The notes beneath the pieces are model-generated. The model had not been told where the DNA came from and made no database searches. It saw nothing but the letters and a program-made list of their open reading frames with translations. From Anaerolineae bacterium (lineage in GTDB: Bacteria; Chloroflexota; Anaerolineae; Anaerolineales; Anaerolineaceae), in the NCBI GenBank assembly GCA_013178095.1, contig JABLXK010000021.1:1-56630 (forward strand): a DNA stretch of 56,630 nucleotides. Reading direction: 5' to 3'. Positions within the stretch are counted from its first letter, which is position 1; the number at the start of each line of letters is the position of its first letter. Positions 9,901 through 18,300 of this stretch are shown here, piece after piece. Position numbers and translations under genes: made by a program.

Positions 9901-12508
9901 TACCCGTCCCAGCCCCATAATAAGTCCAGGATGCCCCCACACCGGCAGTACCCGAACTGGTACCCGTTCCTTCCTCCCATGCCCGTCTGAGGTGATACAA
10001 ACTGAATGCGTATGCCGAGCCTTCGGTGACATAAAATGTCAAACTGGCAGAATCTACAGTGGCATTCGAAGGAATGCTGGACAGATCCCAGCGATAGAGA
10101 GAACCTTGCGGATTCGAGCTATAGGGGCTGATTTGCACAGTATCGGAAGCTCCATAATTCATTGTCGCTTGGGAACTTCTCATCCAGGTGTCGGCCGACA
10201 CTGCAAGGTTGGCTGTAAAACAAGTTGGAGCGGGAGTAGCATTACCGCTCACAGGTTGGTCAACTTGAGTTGCACCAATGCTGCTATGCGTAATATTCCC
10301 GCTGGATGTGCCAACGCTTGACTTAAGAAAATAGACATAAATTGTTGTAGTTGCGATCGTGCCATTTACAGGGGTTAAAGTCAGGCTTGAATCGAATCCA
10401 CTTCCGCTAGTGGTCGATAGATAGAAATTCGTCGGGGCAGTGATGATAATATCAGAGGTAAGGAAATTGCCTGCAACTGAGTAGCTCTGTTCATCCGAAG
10501 CTGTCCCGGCTGTACTGTTGAACTCGGTTAGCGTGCCGGTTACCGAGATGGTCGGGTTGCCGGCAGTTCCGCTGATCGCGGCGGTTGCGGTGGTTGCCCC
10601 CGTGCTGGCATGGGTGATCGAATCGTTATAAGTCCCGGCTGCGGCCGCATTGAAACGTACGTAAACCGGCGTGCTGGTTACAACACCGCTGACGGGAGTC
10701 AGTGAAAGGCTCGTTCCAAAGGGTCCTCCGCTGGCAGCGGCGATCTCAAAATTGGCAGGCGCCGTGATCAGCAGATTATCGGTCAGATTAAGCGCGGATA
10801 CGCTATAGCTCTGCTCTGCCGACGCTACCCCCACTGCACTGCTGAAAGCTGTCATTGCGCTGGTAACCGTTATAACCGGTACTGAAGAACCGCTGACGGC
10901 GACGTTCTGGGTGGTCGCATCCGTGCTGACGTGGGTGATATTTCCGCTGGCGGTCCCCGCCTCGGCAGGGTTATAGCGCACGTACACGGGTGTGGATGCG
11001 ACCGTGCCGTCGCTTGGAGACAAGGATACCGACGCGCCAAAACCGCTGCCGCTGGTGGTTGAAACTTCGAAATCATCCGGGGCGGTGATTACAATTGCGT
11101 CGCTTAAATTGCTGCCGGCGACTGTATAATTCTGCTCGGCTGAAGGAATTCCGACGGCTGTGTTGAAAGCCGTTAATGAGCCCGATGTGGTGATGGTTGG
11201 CGTGGTGCCGACTTCCTCAGCAAGCATGAAAACACTTGGGCCGTATGCCTGATAAGAACTGTCTGCTTCAATCCTCACAACAAAATCACCATCCGACCCG
11301 GGTTGAATATTAGTCCAACGTGCTACATATCCATTTACGGTGTTGTAACCGGTATTAAAACTGACCGAAAGGTTGCTATTTACCGTAACTCCTGAAGTAC
11401 TTGCATTGGTAGCATCAGTCACATCGGAAAGTGTAAATTTCGAATTGCGTGTGTAAGAAGAACTGGCGCGATTTGCAGATGTCGCAAAAGTATATGTCTT
11501 GCTTATATCCAAACCCGTAAGCGTTACATCTACGTACCAACCCGTGCTTCCATATTGAATCACTCCTGCCATGTTGGCGTAATCATGAAAAGTGGTATAC
11601 GCATCTGTTCCGGAATTTGTTTCTGCTCCGCCATATGATCCCGTGACCACAGTTGGACTGTTGTAGGAAGAGATTGTAACGGTGACTGTTGAATTATCAC
11701 CGGTCGCATAATTTTTTAATAATCCGGTGGTACTGCCTGAAGTGATGGTGTATTTTGTAATATTTGTCTCGGTTTGCCCTGAGACCCAAGCGCAATCGTT
11801 ATAAGCCACCCAATTATAGGTTGTCTGTGCGCTGACTTCGCCATCCTCTTCCTCATCCTCCTCCTCGGTGAGCGCGATCAGCATACTCTCGCGGTAAACT
11901 ACTGCAACAGCATGATCTTCCGCTGGCATCAGCAGGGTATTTGTAACTTGTTTGCTGGCATCGTCATCCGTGCCGGACCAAGCAATGACCTCCCAGCCCT
12001 CATCCGGCAGCGCGCCGTTCAGGCTGATCAGTTCGCCCGCCAGGTAGAAACCTGCCTCGCAGCCGAGGGAATTGGCCGGTTCGGCAATGGGGTCGCTGCC
12101 CTGGCCTTCGTGGCTGAGGGTCAGCGCATAGCATAACGGCGCTGCGCTCGGCTCGCTGGTTGGCGTTTCCGCTGGGATTTCAGTGGGCTCTGCCATCGGT
12201 TCCTCTGTGGGTTCCTCCACCGGCACATCCGTTGGCTCTTCAGTGGGCTCTTCAACAACCTCACCACCAGGTTCCTCGGCAGGTTCTTCCGCAGGGTCGC
12301 CTTGCGTTTCTCCTTCTCCGCCCTCGTCCTCCGAAGTGCGGTCATTGAGCGCCAGGCGCGTTTCAACCTGGTTGTCCTCACTCGCGGCGGCGGATACCGG
12401 CGTGAATTGCGCTGCGATGGAAGAAAGCAGCATGGTCAAGACCATCAAGATACGCAATGACAATCCCAATGTCCGGCTGGTTTTCGTAAAATTCTTGTTC
12501 GCTTGCAT
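3980..12508 (-). CDS. Giant secreted metallophosphoesterase / adhesin-like repeat protein
   Basis: 2,842 aa from the ATG at 12508, chosen because AGGAGGG stands 7 nt before it; upstream in-frame starts lack such a site. Approximate residues: 1-40 signal peptide; 60-130 a Glu/Pro/Thr-rich stalk with EEPTEEP units; 130-210 an InlB-like repeat; 220-430 a module shared with the second giant; 430-760 four repeats with NITHxS motifs; 761-963 and 1153-1353 two DNRLRE/CBM96-like domains (RWDLSSIPSNAT); InlB-like repeats between and after them; 1488-1753 a calcineurin-like phosphoesterase with IPDTQN, HVGDIVN, GPGNHDL and CGHMH; 1816-2290 five He_PIG-type Ig repeats; 2290-2590 cadherin-like repeats; 2665-2842 the paired GWNLV module. 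The metal-binding motifs look complete, so an extracellular phosphoesterase is plausible; its substrate is unknown. A riboswitch-like leader precedes the gene. Confidence 0.92.
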   Translation of the reverse strand: MQANKNFTKTSRTLGLSLRILMVLTMLLSSIAAQFTPVSAAASEDNQVETRLALNDRTSEDEGGEGETQGDPAEEPAEEPGGEVVEEPTEEPTDVPVEEPTEEPMAEPTEIPAETPTSEPSAAPLCYALTLSHEGQGSDPIAEPANSLGCEAGFYLAGELISLNGALPDEGWEVIAWSGTDDDASKQVTNTLLMPAEDHAVAVVYRESMLIALTEEEDEEEDGEVSAQTTYNWVAYNDCAWVSGQTETNITKYTITSGSTTGLLKNYATGDNSTVTVTISSYNSPTVVTGSYGGAETNSGTDAYTTFHDYANMAGVIQYGSTGWYVDVTLTGLDISKTYTFATSANRASSSYTRNSKFTLSDVTDATNASTSGVTVNSNLSVSFNTGYNTVNGYVARWTNIQPGSDGDFVVRIEADSSYQAYGPSVFMLAEEVGTTPTITTSGSLTAFNTAVGIPSAEQNYTVAGSNLSDAIVITAPDDFEVSTTSGSGFGASVSLSPSDGTVASTPVYVRYNPAEAGTASGNITHVSTDATTQNVAVSGSSVPVITVTSAMTAFSSAVGVASAEQSYSVSALNLTDNLLITAPANFEIAAASGGPFGTSLSLTPVSGVVTSTPVYVRFNAAAAGTYNDSITHASTGATTATAAISGTAGNPTISVTGTLTEFNSTAGTASDEQSYSVAGNFLTSDIIITAPTNFYLSTTSGSGFDSSLTLTPVNGTIATTTIYVYFLKSSVGTSSGNITHSSIGATQVDQPVSGNATPAPTCFTANLAVSADTWMRSSQATMNYGASDTVQISPYSSNPQGSLYRWDLSSIPSNATVDSASLTFYVTEGSAYAFSLYHLRRAWEEGTGTSSGTAGVGASWTYYGAGTGNWGTAGAANTSSDRYNTNLWNAAASAFNSTGIQEFELNSSGIDVVQGWVDGSLSNYGLTMQNYSGASTNDYWIVASRQNTSGYSVPTLNIDYCIPVTGPTITTSGSLGAFSAEPGSPSAAQTYTVSGSNLTNDISINAPADFEISSDGVNYGSSLTLTQSDGVVEETTIHARLASHAGEGTFSGNIAHTSEGATTQNVAVSGSVLYTYTLIVGNDGNGSVTLSPAGGSYSNGTVVTLTPVPNSGFAFDSWSGANAGDVINTGGVYTIVVNGDKSLDATFTASQVCTTVNLEAVDDLYMSGANTSNNYGTSTALRTTLSSSSPRGTLYRWDLSTIPSNATVSSASIKVYVSTAASATFSLYAMRRDWLEGTGAGSATGDGATWLTYDGTNTWGTNGAANTSTDRYDTNLWGAGSSSFSSTGYKTIDLNESGIGVVQNWIDGSLANYGLTLQNYGSSSTAYDLQIASAENTSYTGATLNITYCIPGGVTYTLNISNDGNGSVTLDPAGGSYANGTTVTLTPVPNSGYEFSTWTGTNASDPEDNGDGTWSLVMDGNKAITANFTLLPVNVAPNMPVLVKPLDDATSVVLSPTLEVTVSDANPADTLDVEFYGREVGGSSGEDFTLIVIPDTQNYSTSYPQVFNSQMEWIADQKAEDNIVFATHVGDIVNTASSTTEWTRADTAMGYLDSGNVAYSVGPGNHDLGGLYSTYFGTSRFSGKSTYGGSYDTSNYNNYSLFSASGMDFILINLQYGTSSSSGQLTWADTLLKTYSSRRGIVVQHDILNINNSWYNQASYTALRDNPNLFLMLCGHMHSSTDGAAYVAGTGEDGHTIHVMLADYQDYTASGYLRILRFSPADDKIYATTYSPYTGNSLTSTTNYDQMEMAYDMVNGNSAFELLGSVNDVVNGQNASITWGGLTNSTEYEWYAIVSDGTETVTGSTWSFTTEASGTNHAPVLNSIADQEVDELDLLSFTATASDSDLDTLYYSLAAGSGGSVPSGAAIGSTSGIFSWTPTEAQGAGYYTFDVCVSDGSLSDCQTIHVTVNEVDNAPVLAAIGNKVIDELVTLAFTASATDSDDDPITYSLENGTGGTVPSGASIHSTSGAFSWTPTEAQGAGVFTFDVCASANSQNDCETITVTVNEVNVAPVLAELENKSGNELSTLTFTAIGTDGDLPTNTLTYNLTGAVPSGASIGSSSGFFSWIPAEAQGPGSYTFDVCVSDSSLTDCQTITLTIYEVNLYPVLEAIGSQSGDELTEITFTAQASDADLPANALTYYLSSGGGSVPSGAAIGSTSGVFSWTPSEAQGSGLYTFDVCVNDGSADDCETINVTVNEVNTAPDLAEIANKSVIEEQLLTFTATASDSDLPENALTYSLTGTIPAGASIGSSSGIFTWTPDDTQGGSDYTFSIRVCDDGSPSLCDEQAITVTVTESNVAPVAFDDNYETNEDTQLVVAAAPGVLANDEDANDDELTAIKMSDPQHGSLTLNEDGSFTYTPAENYFGSDSFTYKANDGFLDSNTATVSLIIHSVNDLPTANAQSVSTEEDTAKAITLSGSDVESSPLSYFVVDDPQHGELSGAAPNLIYTPDDNYFGADSFTFKVNDGSDDSSPATVSITVDAVNDEPAITEGSSASVSMSKNGIPTAFELILHASDADTSDTLTWSIGTQAEHGEASVSGIGTNKTIHYSPDTDYTGSDSFIVTVSDGHDGTDSITVHVTISEVLLTISGNAGADGVTLTYTGGSTTSGTSGDYTFEVSYGWSGTVTPSLSGYIFTPASRSYSNLTADASSEDYLATPYGTQEIDLNEGWNLVSFRVHPTSTDIEDVLASIEGNYSLVYAWDASEPENSWLKYDPSAEPFANSLTDLDESMGFWIEMATADTLSISGTLPSATNIPLLTAAGGWNLAGYPSTTNGPLPETLSAHGVGTAFSLVYTYNNADAGDPWKMYDLTGSSYANDLADLTSGHGYWIHVSSDATWNVVH

Positions 12509-12565
12509 ACAGGCCCTCCTGAAATCAAATCTTTTTTTCATGTAAAGGTTTTTCAAATAATTGCA

Positions 12566-12613
12566 ATCTCCCGGAAGAACAAAAAACCGCACGCGGAGCA
12601 GGGACTTCCGGGT
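12566..12613 (-). terminator. Possible expression platform of the riboswitch before the giant gene
   Basis: Between the aptamer and the giant gene, an 8-bp inverted repeat CCCGGAAG/CTTCCGGG (12570-12577 with 12605-12612) encloses a small CCG/CGG hairpin (12587-12596) followed on the minus strand by six T residues (12581-12586). The outer pairing could compete with the inner terminator-like hairpin. The inner stem is short, so this reading is tentative. Confidence 0.4.
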
Positions 12614-12700
12614 GAGGCTTTCGGCAGCCGGACGATCTGGGAGCCAGATTCGCGGCTTTGCGGCCCCGCATCGCTGCGGGTTTGCTCTTTACAGAGCCTC
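12614..12700 (-). ncRNA. Cyclic-di-GMP-I (GEMM) riboswitch, leader of giant gene 1
   Basis: Read on the minus strand, the leader contains in order a GGCTCT/AGCC closing stem, GCAAACC, a hairpin of CCCGCA and TGCGGG around a GCGA (GNRA) tetraloop, CCGCAAAGCC, and a second hairpin (TCTGG/CCAGA) ending in CCGGCTGCC. This order matches the GEMM-I consensus: GGCAAACC, GNRA hairpin, GCAAAGCC, then a receptor arm closed by GGGTTGCC. The same structure with a different primary sequence occurs before the second giant gene and before the Tad operon, which is covariation-type support. A covariance-model search would settle it. Confidence 0.8.
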
Positions 12701-12704
12701 TCTT

Positions 12705-12734
12705 TTTATATGGTTGCCAAAACGATCAATCCAA
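12705..12734 (-). promoter_or_regulatory. Promoter of the giant gene 1 riboswitch transcript
   Basis: On the minus strand, TTGGAT (12729-12734) and TATAAA (12705-12710) are separated by 18 bp. Transcription would start just before the aptamer. Confidence 0.55.
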
Positions 12735-12765
12735 ATATTTTTCCTCAAAAACGGGCAGCAAATTC

Positions 12766-12816
12766 CGGGTGAGGCAGCATAGGCCGGTCAGCCCATGCTG
12801 CCTCATGCTCCCGAAA
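12766..12816 (-). terminator. Terminator-like hairpin after the second giant gene
   Basis: An 11-bp perfect inverted repeat (12770-12780 with 12795-12805) is extended by CGGG/CCCG, with a small bulge. It lies just downstream of the stop at 12822 on the minus strand. A T-rich stretch follows about 20 nt later rather than directly. Confidence 0.55.
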
Positions 12817-12821
12817 CCTCC

Positions 12822-13037
12822 TTATGAACCCGGTGTAACAATCAAGCGCACCTCAGACCACTCACTGGGGCCGTTGACCCCCACAGCACGTACACGCCAG
12901 TAGTAGGACTTGTTCGCCCCCAGGTTCTTGGCCGGCGTGTACGTGCTGGTTGATGCGGAAAAAGTCGAAGCGCCGCTCATGAAGCGCTGGCGGCAAGCTG
13001 GATGGAATAGGAAGAAGCGCCGGCCACATCCTCCCAA
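12822..13037 (-). pseudogene. C-terminal fragment of the second giant gene (after frameshift 2)
   Basis: This frame carries the last Fn3-like repeat end of the giant protein: MSGAS, then STYTPAKNL, YYWRVRAVG and the stop at 12822. The three blocks align with the ends of the two preceding repeats. The frame upstream stops at 12977 within ASAS, exactly where homologous repeats continue with MSxAS. One missing base near 12980 joins the two frames. This is not an independent gene: the 13037 start is only the first possible codon in the frame. Together with the shift near 15386, restoring two bases gives an intact frame of 3,076 codons (9,226 + 2 = 9,228 nt). Confidence 0.8.
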
Positions 13038-14590
13038 TCAAAGGTGGGCTTGAGGGAGGGAACGAACGCGCCGTAGACCGGGGAGAGCAGCTCAGGCGCG
13101 TCCATGGCCTGGCGGAAGCAGCGGGTGGAAGACCAGCTGGAGAACTGGCCGAGGGAGTTGAAGGAGCGCACGCGCCAGTAATAGGTGGTGTTGGGGCTCA
13201 ACTCGCTGAACAGCGTGTACTCCGAATCGGCCGGCAAGCCCGCCACATCCTCATCGAGGACGACGTCAGTGAAAGCCGCGTCGGTGGCCAGCTGCAGCTG
13301 GTAATGGTCGAAGATGGTGCCGGCGGGGATGGCCGAATTGGACCAATCCAGCCTGGGCAGGCGGTTGGTGAGCAGCGCGTTGTTGGCCGGGGAAGTCAGG
13401 GCGGGCGTGGTGGGCGTGTTGGGCGTGAGCAGGCTGCGGATCTCGGACCAGTTGCCGGGGCCGTTTTCACCCTCGGCGCGCACGCGCCAGTAGAGGGTGC
13501 GGTTCTTGGCCAGGTCTTTGGAAGGCGTGTAGGAACTGGCGGTCACTTTGGTGGCGGAAGCGCTGGACATGGAAGCGGAGGAAGAGATCTGGATAGTGTA
13601 AGCGGCAGCCCCGTCCACATCCAGCCAGTCGAAGGCCGGGCGCAGGTTATCGAGGGCCGCGGCGTTGGCGGGAGAAGAGAGCTCGGGCGCCAGCATGGCC
13701 TCGCGGAAGTAGGAAACCGTGGACCAGCTGGAATACTGGTCGAGGGAGTTGAAGGAGCGCACGCGCCAGTAATAGCGGGTATTGGGGGAGAGATCGCTGG
13801 TCGGCGTGAACTCCGAATTGGAGACCAGGCCGGAGATGTCCTCGTCGAGCACGATCGTACTGAACAAAGCGTCCGTGGCGAGCTGCAGCTGGTAATGGTC
13901 AAAGGTGACGCCGGAGGGGATGGACGAATTGGACCAATCCAGGCGCGGGGTGAGGTCGGAGACGAGCGCCTTGTTCTTGGGCAGGCTCAACTTGGGCGTG
14001 GTGGGGGTATTGGGCGTGATGACGGAGAAAGTTTCGGACCAGGAGCTGGGGCCGTTCTCGCCGTTGGCGCGCACGCGGTAATAGAGGGATTTATTCTTGG
14101 CCAGGTCCTTGGCAGGGGTGTAGGTGGAAGCGGGGACGGTGGTGCCGGAAGCGCCGCTCATATTGGGTTTGGAGGAGATTTGGAAAGTATAGCTGGCGGC
14201 GCCGGAGACATCCTGCCAGTCGAAAGTGGGGCGCAGGTTATCGAGGAAGATCCCGCCGGACATTTCCATCAAGACCGGGGAAGGCATGGCCTGGCGGAAA
14301 TAGCGGGAGGAAGACCAGGCGGAGAACTGGCCGAGGGAGTTGAAGGAGCGCACGCGCCAGTAGTAGCGGGTGTTCTCGCTCAGGTCGGCGGCAGGCGTGA
14401 ATTCAGAGTTGAGCTGGCCTGGGATCTCCTGGTCGATGACCAGGTTGGCGAAGGCGGCGTCGGTGGCGGCCTGCAGGTGATAGAAGTCGAAGGTGGTACC
14501 CGAGTAGATGCGGGAAGAGCCCCAATCGAAGCGCGGGGTCAGGTCGAACAGCAGGGCGCGGTTGGCAGGGGAAGCGGGAGCGGGCACGGT
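12845..14590. repeat. 591-bp tandem repeat coding for Fn3-like domain pairs
   Basis: The same anchor sequence (gagggagttgaaggagcg) begins at 13151, 13742 and 14333, giving two successive intervals of exactly 591 bp. Each unit encodes one type A plus one type B Fn3-like domain (197 aa). The array is very GC-rich and is the region where the second frameshift lies. Confidence 0.85.
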
Positions 14591-15331
14591 GGGGGCGCGG
14601 GTGGGCAGGGAAGCGCTGGAGACGGAGACGGAGACGGAGGCGGGTGCGCTGGTGTCCAGGCCGTCGCTGGCGGTGTAGGTGAAGGAATCGGAGCCGTAGA
14701 AGTTATAGGCGGGGATGTAGCGCAGGCGTCCGGTACGCAGGGCGGCGGCGCCGTGGGCGGGTTGGGAAGCGATGGCGAAGGTGAGGGCGTCGCCTTCGAC
14801 GTCGGAGCAGGCGGGGTCGGCCCAGCCGATGGTGTTCTTGTAGGTATTCAGGGAGGCGGGCGCGCAGACCGGCGCGTCGTTCACGGGATTGACCGTGACC
14901 GTCACGGTTACTGCTGCACTGTCCTCCTGGCCGTCGTTCGCCTTGTAGTCAAAGCTGTCCGGGCCGTGATAGTTTTCGGCCGGGGTGTAGAGCAGATGTC
15001 CGTCAACCACGGAAGCCGAACCATGCGCGGGTTGGGAAGTGATGCTGTAAGTCAGGGGATCGAGTTCGAGATCCGCGCACAGCGGGTCGGATAGGCCAGC
15101 GGTATCCTCGTTGGTTGTCAGGAAAGTAGCGTTGCAGACAGGCGCGTGGTTGAATTCGCTCACCTCTACGGTAACACTTGCAATGTTACTATTCGCCACC
15201 CCATCGTAAGCCTGGTAAGTGAATGAATCTGCACCGCTATAATCCACAGACGGCATGTAGGTCAAGAGATCGGAGGCGACCGATCCAGTGCCGTGGGCGG
15301 GTTGGTCGACGATACTGTAAGTCAGAGACAC
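12977..15331 (-). CDS. Middle/C-terminal part of the second giant gene (between two frameshifts)
   Basis: About 784 aa in a frame shifted by one base from the upstream part; the first start-like codon is a GTG at 15331 but homology begins at about 15386. It contains four cadherin-like repeats (NHAPVC, NDAPVC starts; FTYxAxDG cores), then three tandem pairs of Fn3-like domains. Type A has FDWSNS, FDHYQLQLA and YYWRVRSFNSL; type B has FDWxDV, SYTxQIS, YTPxKDLAKN and WRVRAxGENGP. The pairs repeat with an exact 591-bp (197-aa) period. The frame ends at a TGA at 12977 inside the last type B domain. I read this as the continuation of the 22047 gene and not as a separate gene, because it lacks a signal peptide and a ribosome binding site, and the repeat it starts in is otherwise cut in half. 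Confidence 0.75.
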   Translation of the reverse strand: MSLTYSIVDQPAHGTGSVASDLLTYMPSVDYSGADSFTYQAYDGVANSNIASVTVEVSEFNHAPVCNATFLTTNEDTAGLSDPLCADLELDPLTYSITSQPAHGSASVVDGHLLYTPAENYHGPDSFDYKANDGQEDSAAVTVTVTVNPVNDAPVCAPASLNTYKNTIGWADPACSDVEGDALTFAIASQPAHGAAALRTGRLRYIPAYNFYGSDSFTYTASDGLDTSAPASVSVSVSSASLPTRAPTVPAPASPANRALLFDLTPRFDWGSSRIYSGTTFDFYHLQAATDAAFANLVIDQEIPGQLNSEFTPAADLSENTRYYWRVRSFNSLGQFSAWSSSRYFRQAMPSPVLMEMSGGIFLDNLRPTFDWQDVSGAASYTFQISSKPNMSGASGTTVPASTYTPAKDLAKNKSLYYRVRANGENGPSSWSETFSVITPNTPTTPKLSLPKNKALVSDLTPRLDWSNSSIPSGVTFDHYQLQLATDALFSTIVLDEDISGLVSNSEFTPTSDLSPNTRYYWRVRSFNSLDQYSSWSTVSYFREAMLAPELSSPANAAALDNLRPAFDWLDVDGAAAYTIQISSSASMSSASATKVTASSYTPSKDLAKNRTLYWRVRAEGENGPGNWSEIRSLLTPNTPTTPALTSPANNALLTNRLPRLDWSNSAIPAGTIFDHYQLQLATDAAFTDVVLDEDVAGLPADSEYTLFSELSPNTTYYWRVRSFNSLGQFSSWSSTRCFRQAMDAPELLSPVYGAFVPSLKPTFDWEDVAGASSYSIQLAASAS
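14635..14898. repeat. Dispersed near-identical repeat, copy B
   Basis: Partner of 1-264. It encodes one cadherin-like repeat of the second giant gene, immediately upstream (in gene direction) of the 591-bp array. Confidence 0.9.
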
Positions 15332-18300
15332 GCTGTCGATATCGGAGCACAGCGGGGCGGTCTGGCCCTGGGTGTTGATGAGTGTCGCAGGGAAGTATCC
15401 AGGCAGACCGGGGCGTCGTTCACCGGATCGATGGTGACGTTCACGACGAGGGTGTCGGTGAGCGAACCATCGGACACCTGCACGGTGAAGCTGTCGGAGC
15501 CGGAGAAATCGGCCTCGGGCGCATAGCCGATGGCTTTAGAATCCCCCGTGCCCTCGGCGCTGGCGCTGCCGTGCGTGGCCGGGCTGGCGATGCTCCAGGT
15601 GAGCGTGCCGCCGTCCACGTCCGTGGCGTGCAGGGTCAGGCTGAAGGGGGTGGGGTTGCCGTCCTCGGACATGCTCACGGCTTGCGGGCTGGTTTCGCTG
15701 ATCACCGGCGCGTCGGGCATGGCGTTGATGGTCACGTTGATTGTGACGGTATCCTCGCCGCCGTTTCCATCGGATACTTTAACTATAAAGCTATCAAAGC
15801 CGTCGTAATTCACTTCTGGAATATAGGTAATCGCTTTGCTCGTTCCGCTGCCGCTGGCAGTTGCGTTGCCGTGCGCGGCCGGGCTGGAAATGCTCCAATC
15901 CAGGGTATCTTCATCGATATCGCTGGCGCTCAGGGTCAGGTCGAACGCGATCGGGTAGTTGTCTTCCGAGATGCTTACTGCCCGCGGATCGCTGCCTGAA
16001 ATTTCCGGTTGGTGATTGATATTCGTGATCGTGATGGATACGGTTGCGGCATTGCTGTCCAGATCGCCATCGTTGACCTTGAAGGTGAAGCTATCGGAAC
16101 CAGCATAACCGATAACGGGAGTATAGGTCAGGTTCGGGGCGTCGCCGCTCAGGCTTCCATGCTGCGGCTGGGTTACGATGAAATACGTCAAACTGCTTTC
16201 TTCAAGGTCCGATCCGCTTAAGGTGATCGCTTTGGGAGTATCCTCTGCAATGGTGATCGATTGCGGGTTGGCAACCGGCGCGTCGTTGACCGCGGCGATA
16301 TTGACATTTACGGTAATGGTATCCGTCGCGCTTCCATCCGATACTTGAACCACAAAGCTGTCGGTGCCGCTGAAGTTTGCCTCGGGTTCGTAACTGATTT
16401 CCTTCGAAAGCCCTGTGCCGCTGGCGTTGGCTGTACCATGAGAAGCACTCGTCAGAACGCTCCAGGTCAGGCTGCTTGAATCCACATCCGTGGCATGCAA
16501 GGTCAGTTCGAATTCGGTCGGGTCGCTGTCTTCCGACATGTTAATGGTGGTGCTGCCGCCTTCGGTGATCACCGGCGCGTCGTTTGCTGCCGAGATATTG
16601 ACCGTTACCGTGGCAGCGCTGCTGTCCAGCTCGCCGTCATTGACCTTGAAAGTAAAGCTGTCGGATCCATAGTAATTCTCGCTGGGAGTGTACGTCAGGT
16701 TGGGAGCTGTCCCGCTCAGAAGGCCGTTTAACGGTTGAGTGACCACTGCGAAGGTGAGTGAACTCCCCTCAATGTCCGATCCGGTTAAGGTGATGTCTTT
16801 GGCCGTATCCTCGCTTGTGCTGACTGTTTGAGCGTTGGCAACCGGTGCGTCGTTAACTGCGTTTATGGTGACATTTACTGTAATGGTATCCACCCCGCCT
16901 TTACCGTCTGAGACTTGCACCACGAAACTATCCGTTCCGCTGAAATTATCATCAGGTTCATAGCCGATAGCTTTGGAAGTCCCGCTTCCGCTGGCGCTGG
17001 CATTTCCATTTGCGCCATTGCTGGCAATGCTCCAGGTGAGGGTATCCCCGTCGCTATCGCTGGCATGCAGGGTTAAGGAAAATGGCGTGGGGGTACCATC
17101 TTCAGACATACTCACAGCTTGCGGATCGCTTTCCGTGATCACCGGATCATTATTTGGCGTTGTACCACCGGTGGTGAAATTCCAGGTGTCGCTGATCGTA
17201 TCCGAAATTCCGTCAGATACGACTGCGTACCACTCATATTCCGTTTCGTTTGCCAGGCTGTTCCATGCCGTGCTGGCCTGTCCGCCGCTGGGGACATCGC
17301 TGGCTGTGCCGATTTCCACGAAGGGAGAAACAGCATCCATTTCGTAAGCCAGTGTCATGGCTTCATCTGATCCGTTTCTATAAGTGTTCAGATCGGGCGA
17401 GTAAGTGCGCACAACAATCTCGTCATTAGTCGGTTGGAATTCCAGGATCTTCACATAACCGTTTGAGAAATCCTGGTAATCGGTCATGATGACATGGATG
17501 GTTTGCCCGCTGTCTCCCGTGCCTGCCAGATATCCTGCGCCATCGCTGCTGGTATGCATGTGTCCGCACAGCATCATGAATAAATTGGGGTTATCTTTCA
17601 GGGAATTGTAAGTGGTTTGATTGACCCAGCCATTGGATGTATTCAGGATATCGTGCTGAACGACAATTGCCCGTTTTTCACTGTATGTTTTTAATAAACC
17701 GTCCGCCCATTCCAAAGCGCCCGAACCGGCGTTATATTGCATGTTAATTACGATGAAATCCATCCCGCCGGCGCTGAAGAACGAGTAGTTATTGTAGTTG
17801 TCGCCTCCGCTGCCGTAGTAACCTTTGTAGTAGCTTTTTCCGGAGAAGCGGGCGCTGCCAAAATAGGTACTGTATAAAGTACCTGTAAGCAGGTCGTGAT
17901 TGCCCGGTCCTACGCTGTAGGCCACATCACCGGCGTCCAGGATATCCATGGCGGCGTCGGCGTATTGCGACTCGCTGGTGCTGCTTGAATTGACAATGTC
18001 CCCAAGATGAGTGGTGAATACGATGTTGTCGGTTGCAGTGTTATTAACAATCCAGGTTGTCAAGGTGTTGAATTTGGCGGCCCCTTCACTGGAAGTGACC
18101 AGATTCTGAGTGTCCGGAATGGCGATCAGGGTGAAATCTTCGCCTGTGCCGTCACCAGTCGCGCGTCCATAGAAAGTGACATCCATGGTATCCGCTTCCG
18201 GATCAGACACCGTCACCTCCAGGGTTGGTGATGTGGAAACACCGCTTGCGCCATCCAGCGGTTGAACCAAAATCGGCGCATTTGGAGCGTTGTTGAGGAT

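Noticed and set aside
12509..12592. Upstream in-frame starts for giant gene 1
   Set aside because: They add a basic leader before the signal peptide and lack a binding site, while AGGAGGG stands before the ATG at 12508.
12845..14590. Tandem repeats considered as a CRISPR array
   Set aside because: The unit is 591 bp, translates as protein domains and has no short repeat-spacer alternation. No CRISPR array or cas gene was seen anywhere.
13304..15094. 596-codon open frame on the plus strand, Gly/Val/Ala-rich
   Set aside because: It is exactly antisense to the Fn3-like repeat array, repeats with the same 591-bp period and has no ribosome binding site or domain; a by-product of GC-rich repeats.
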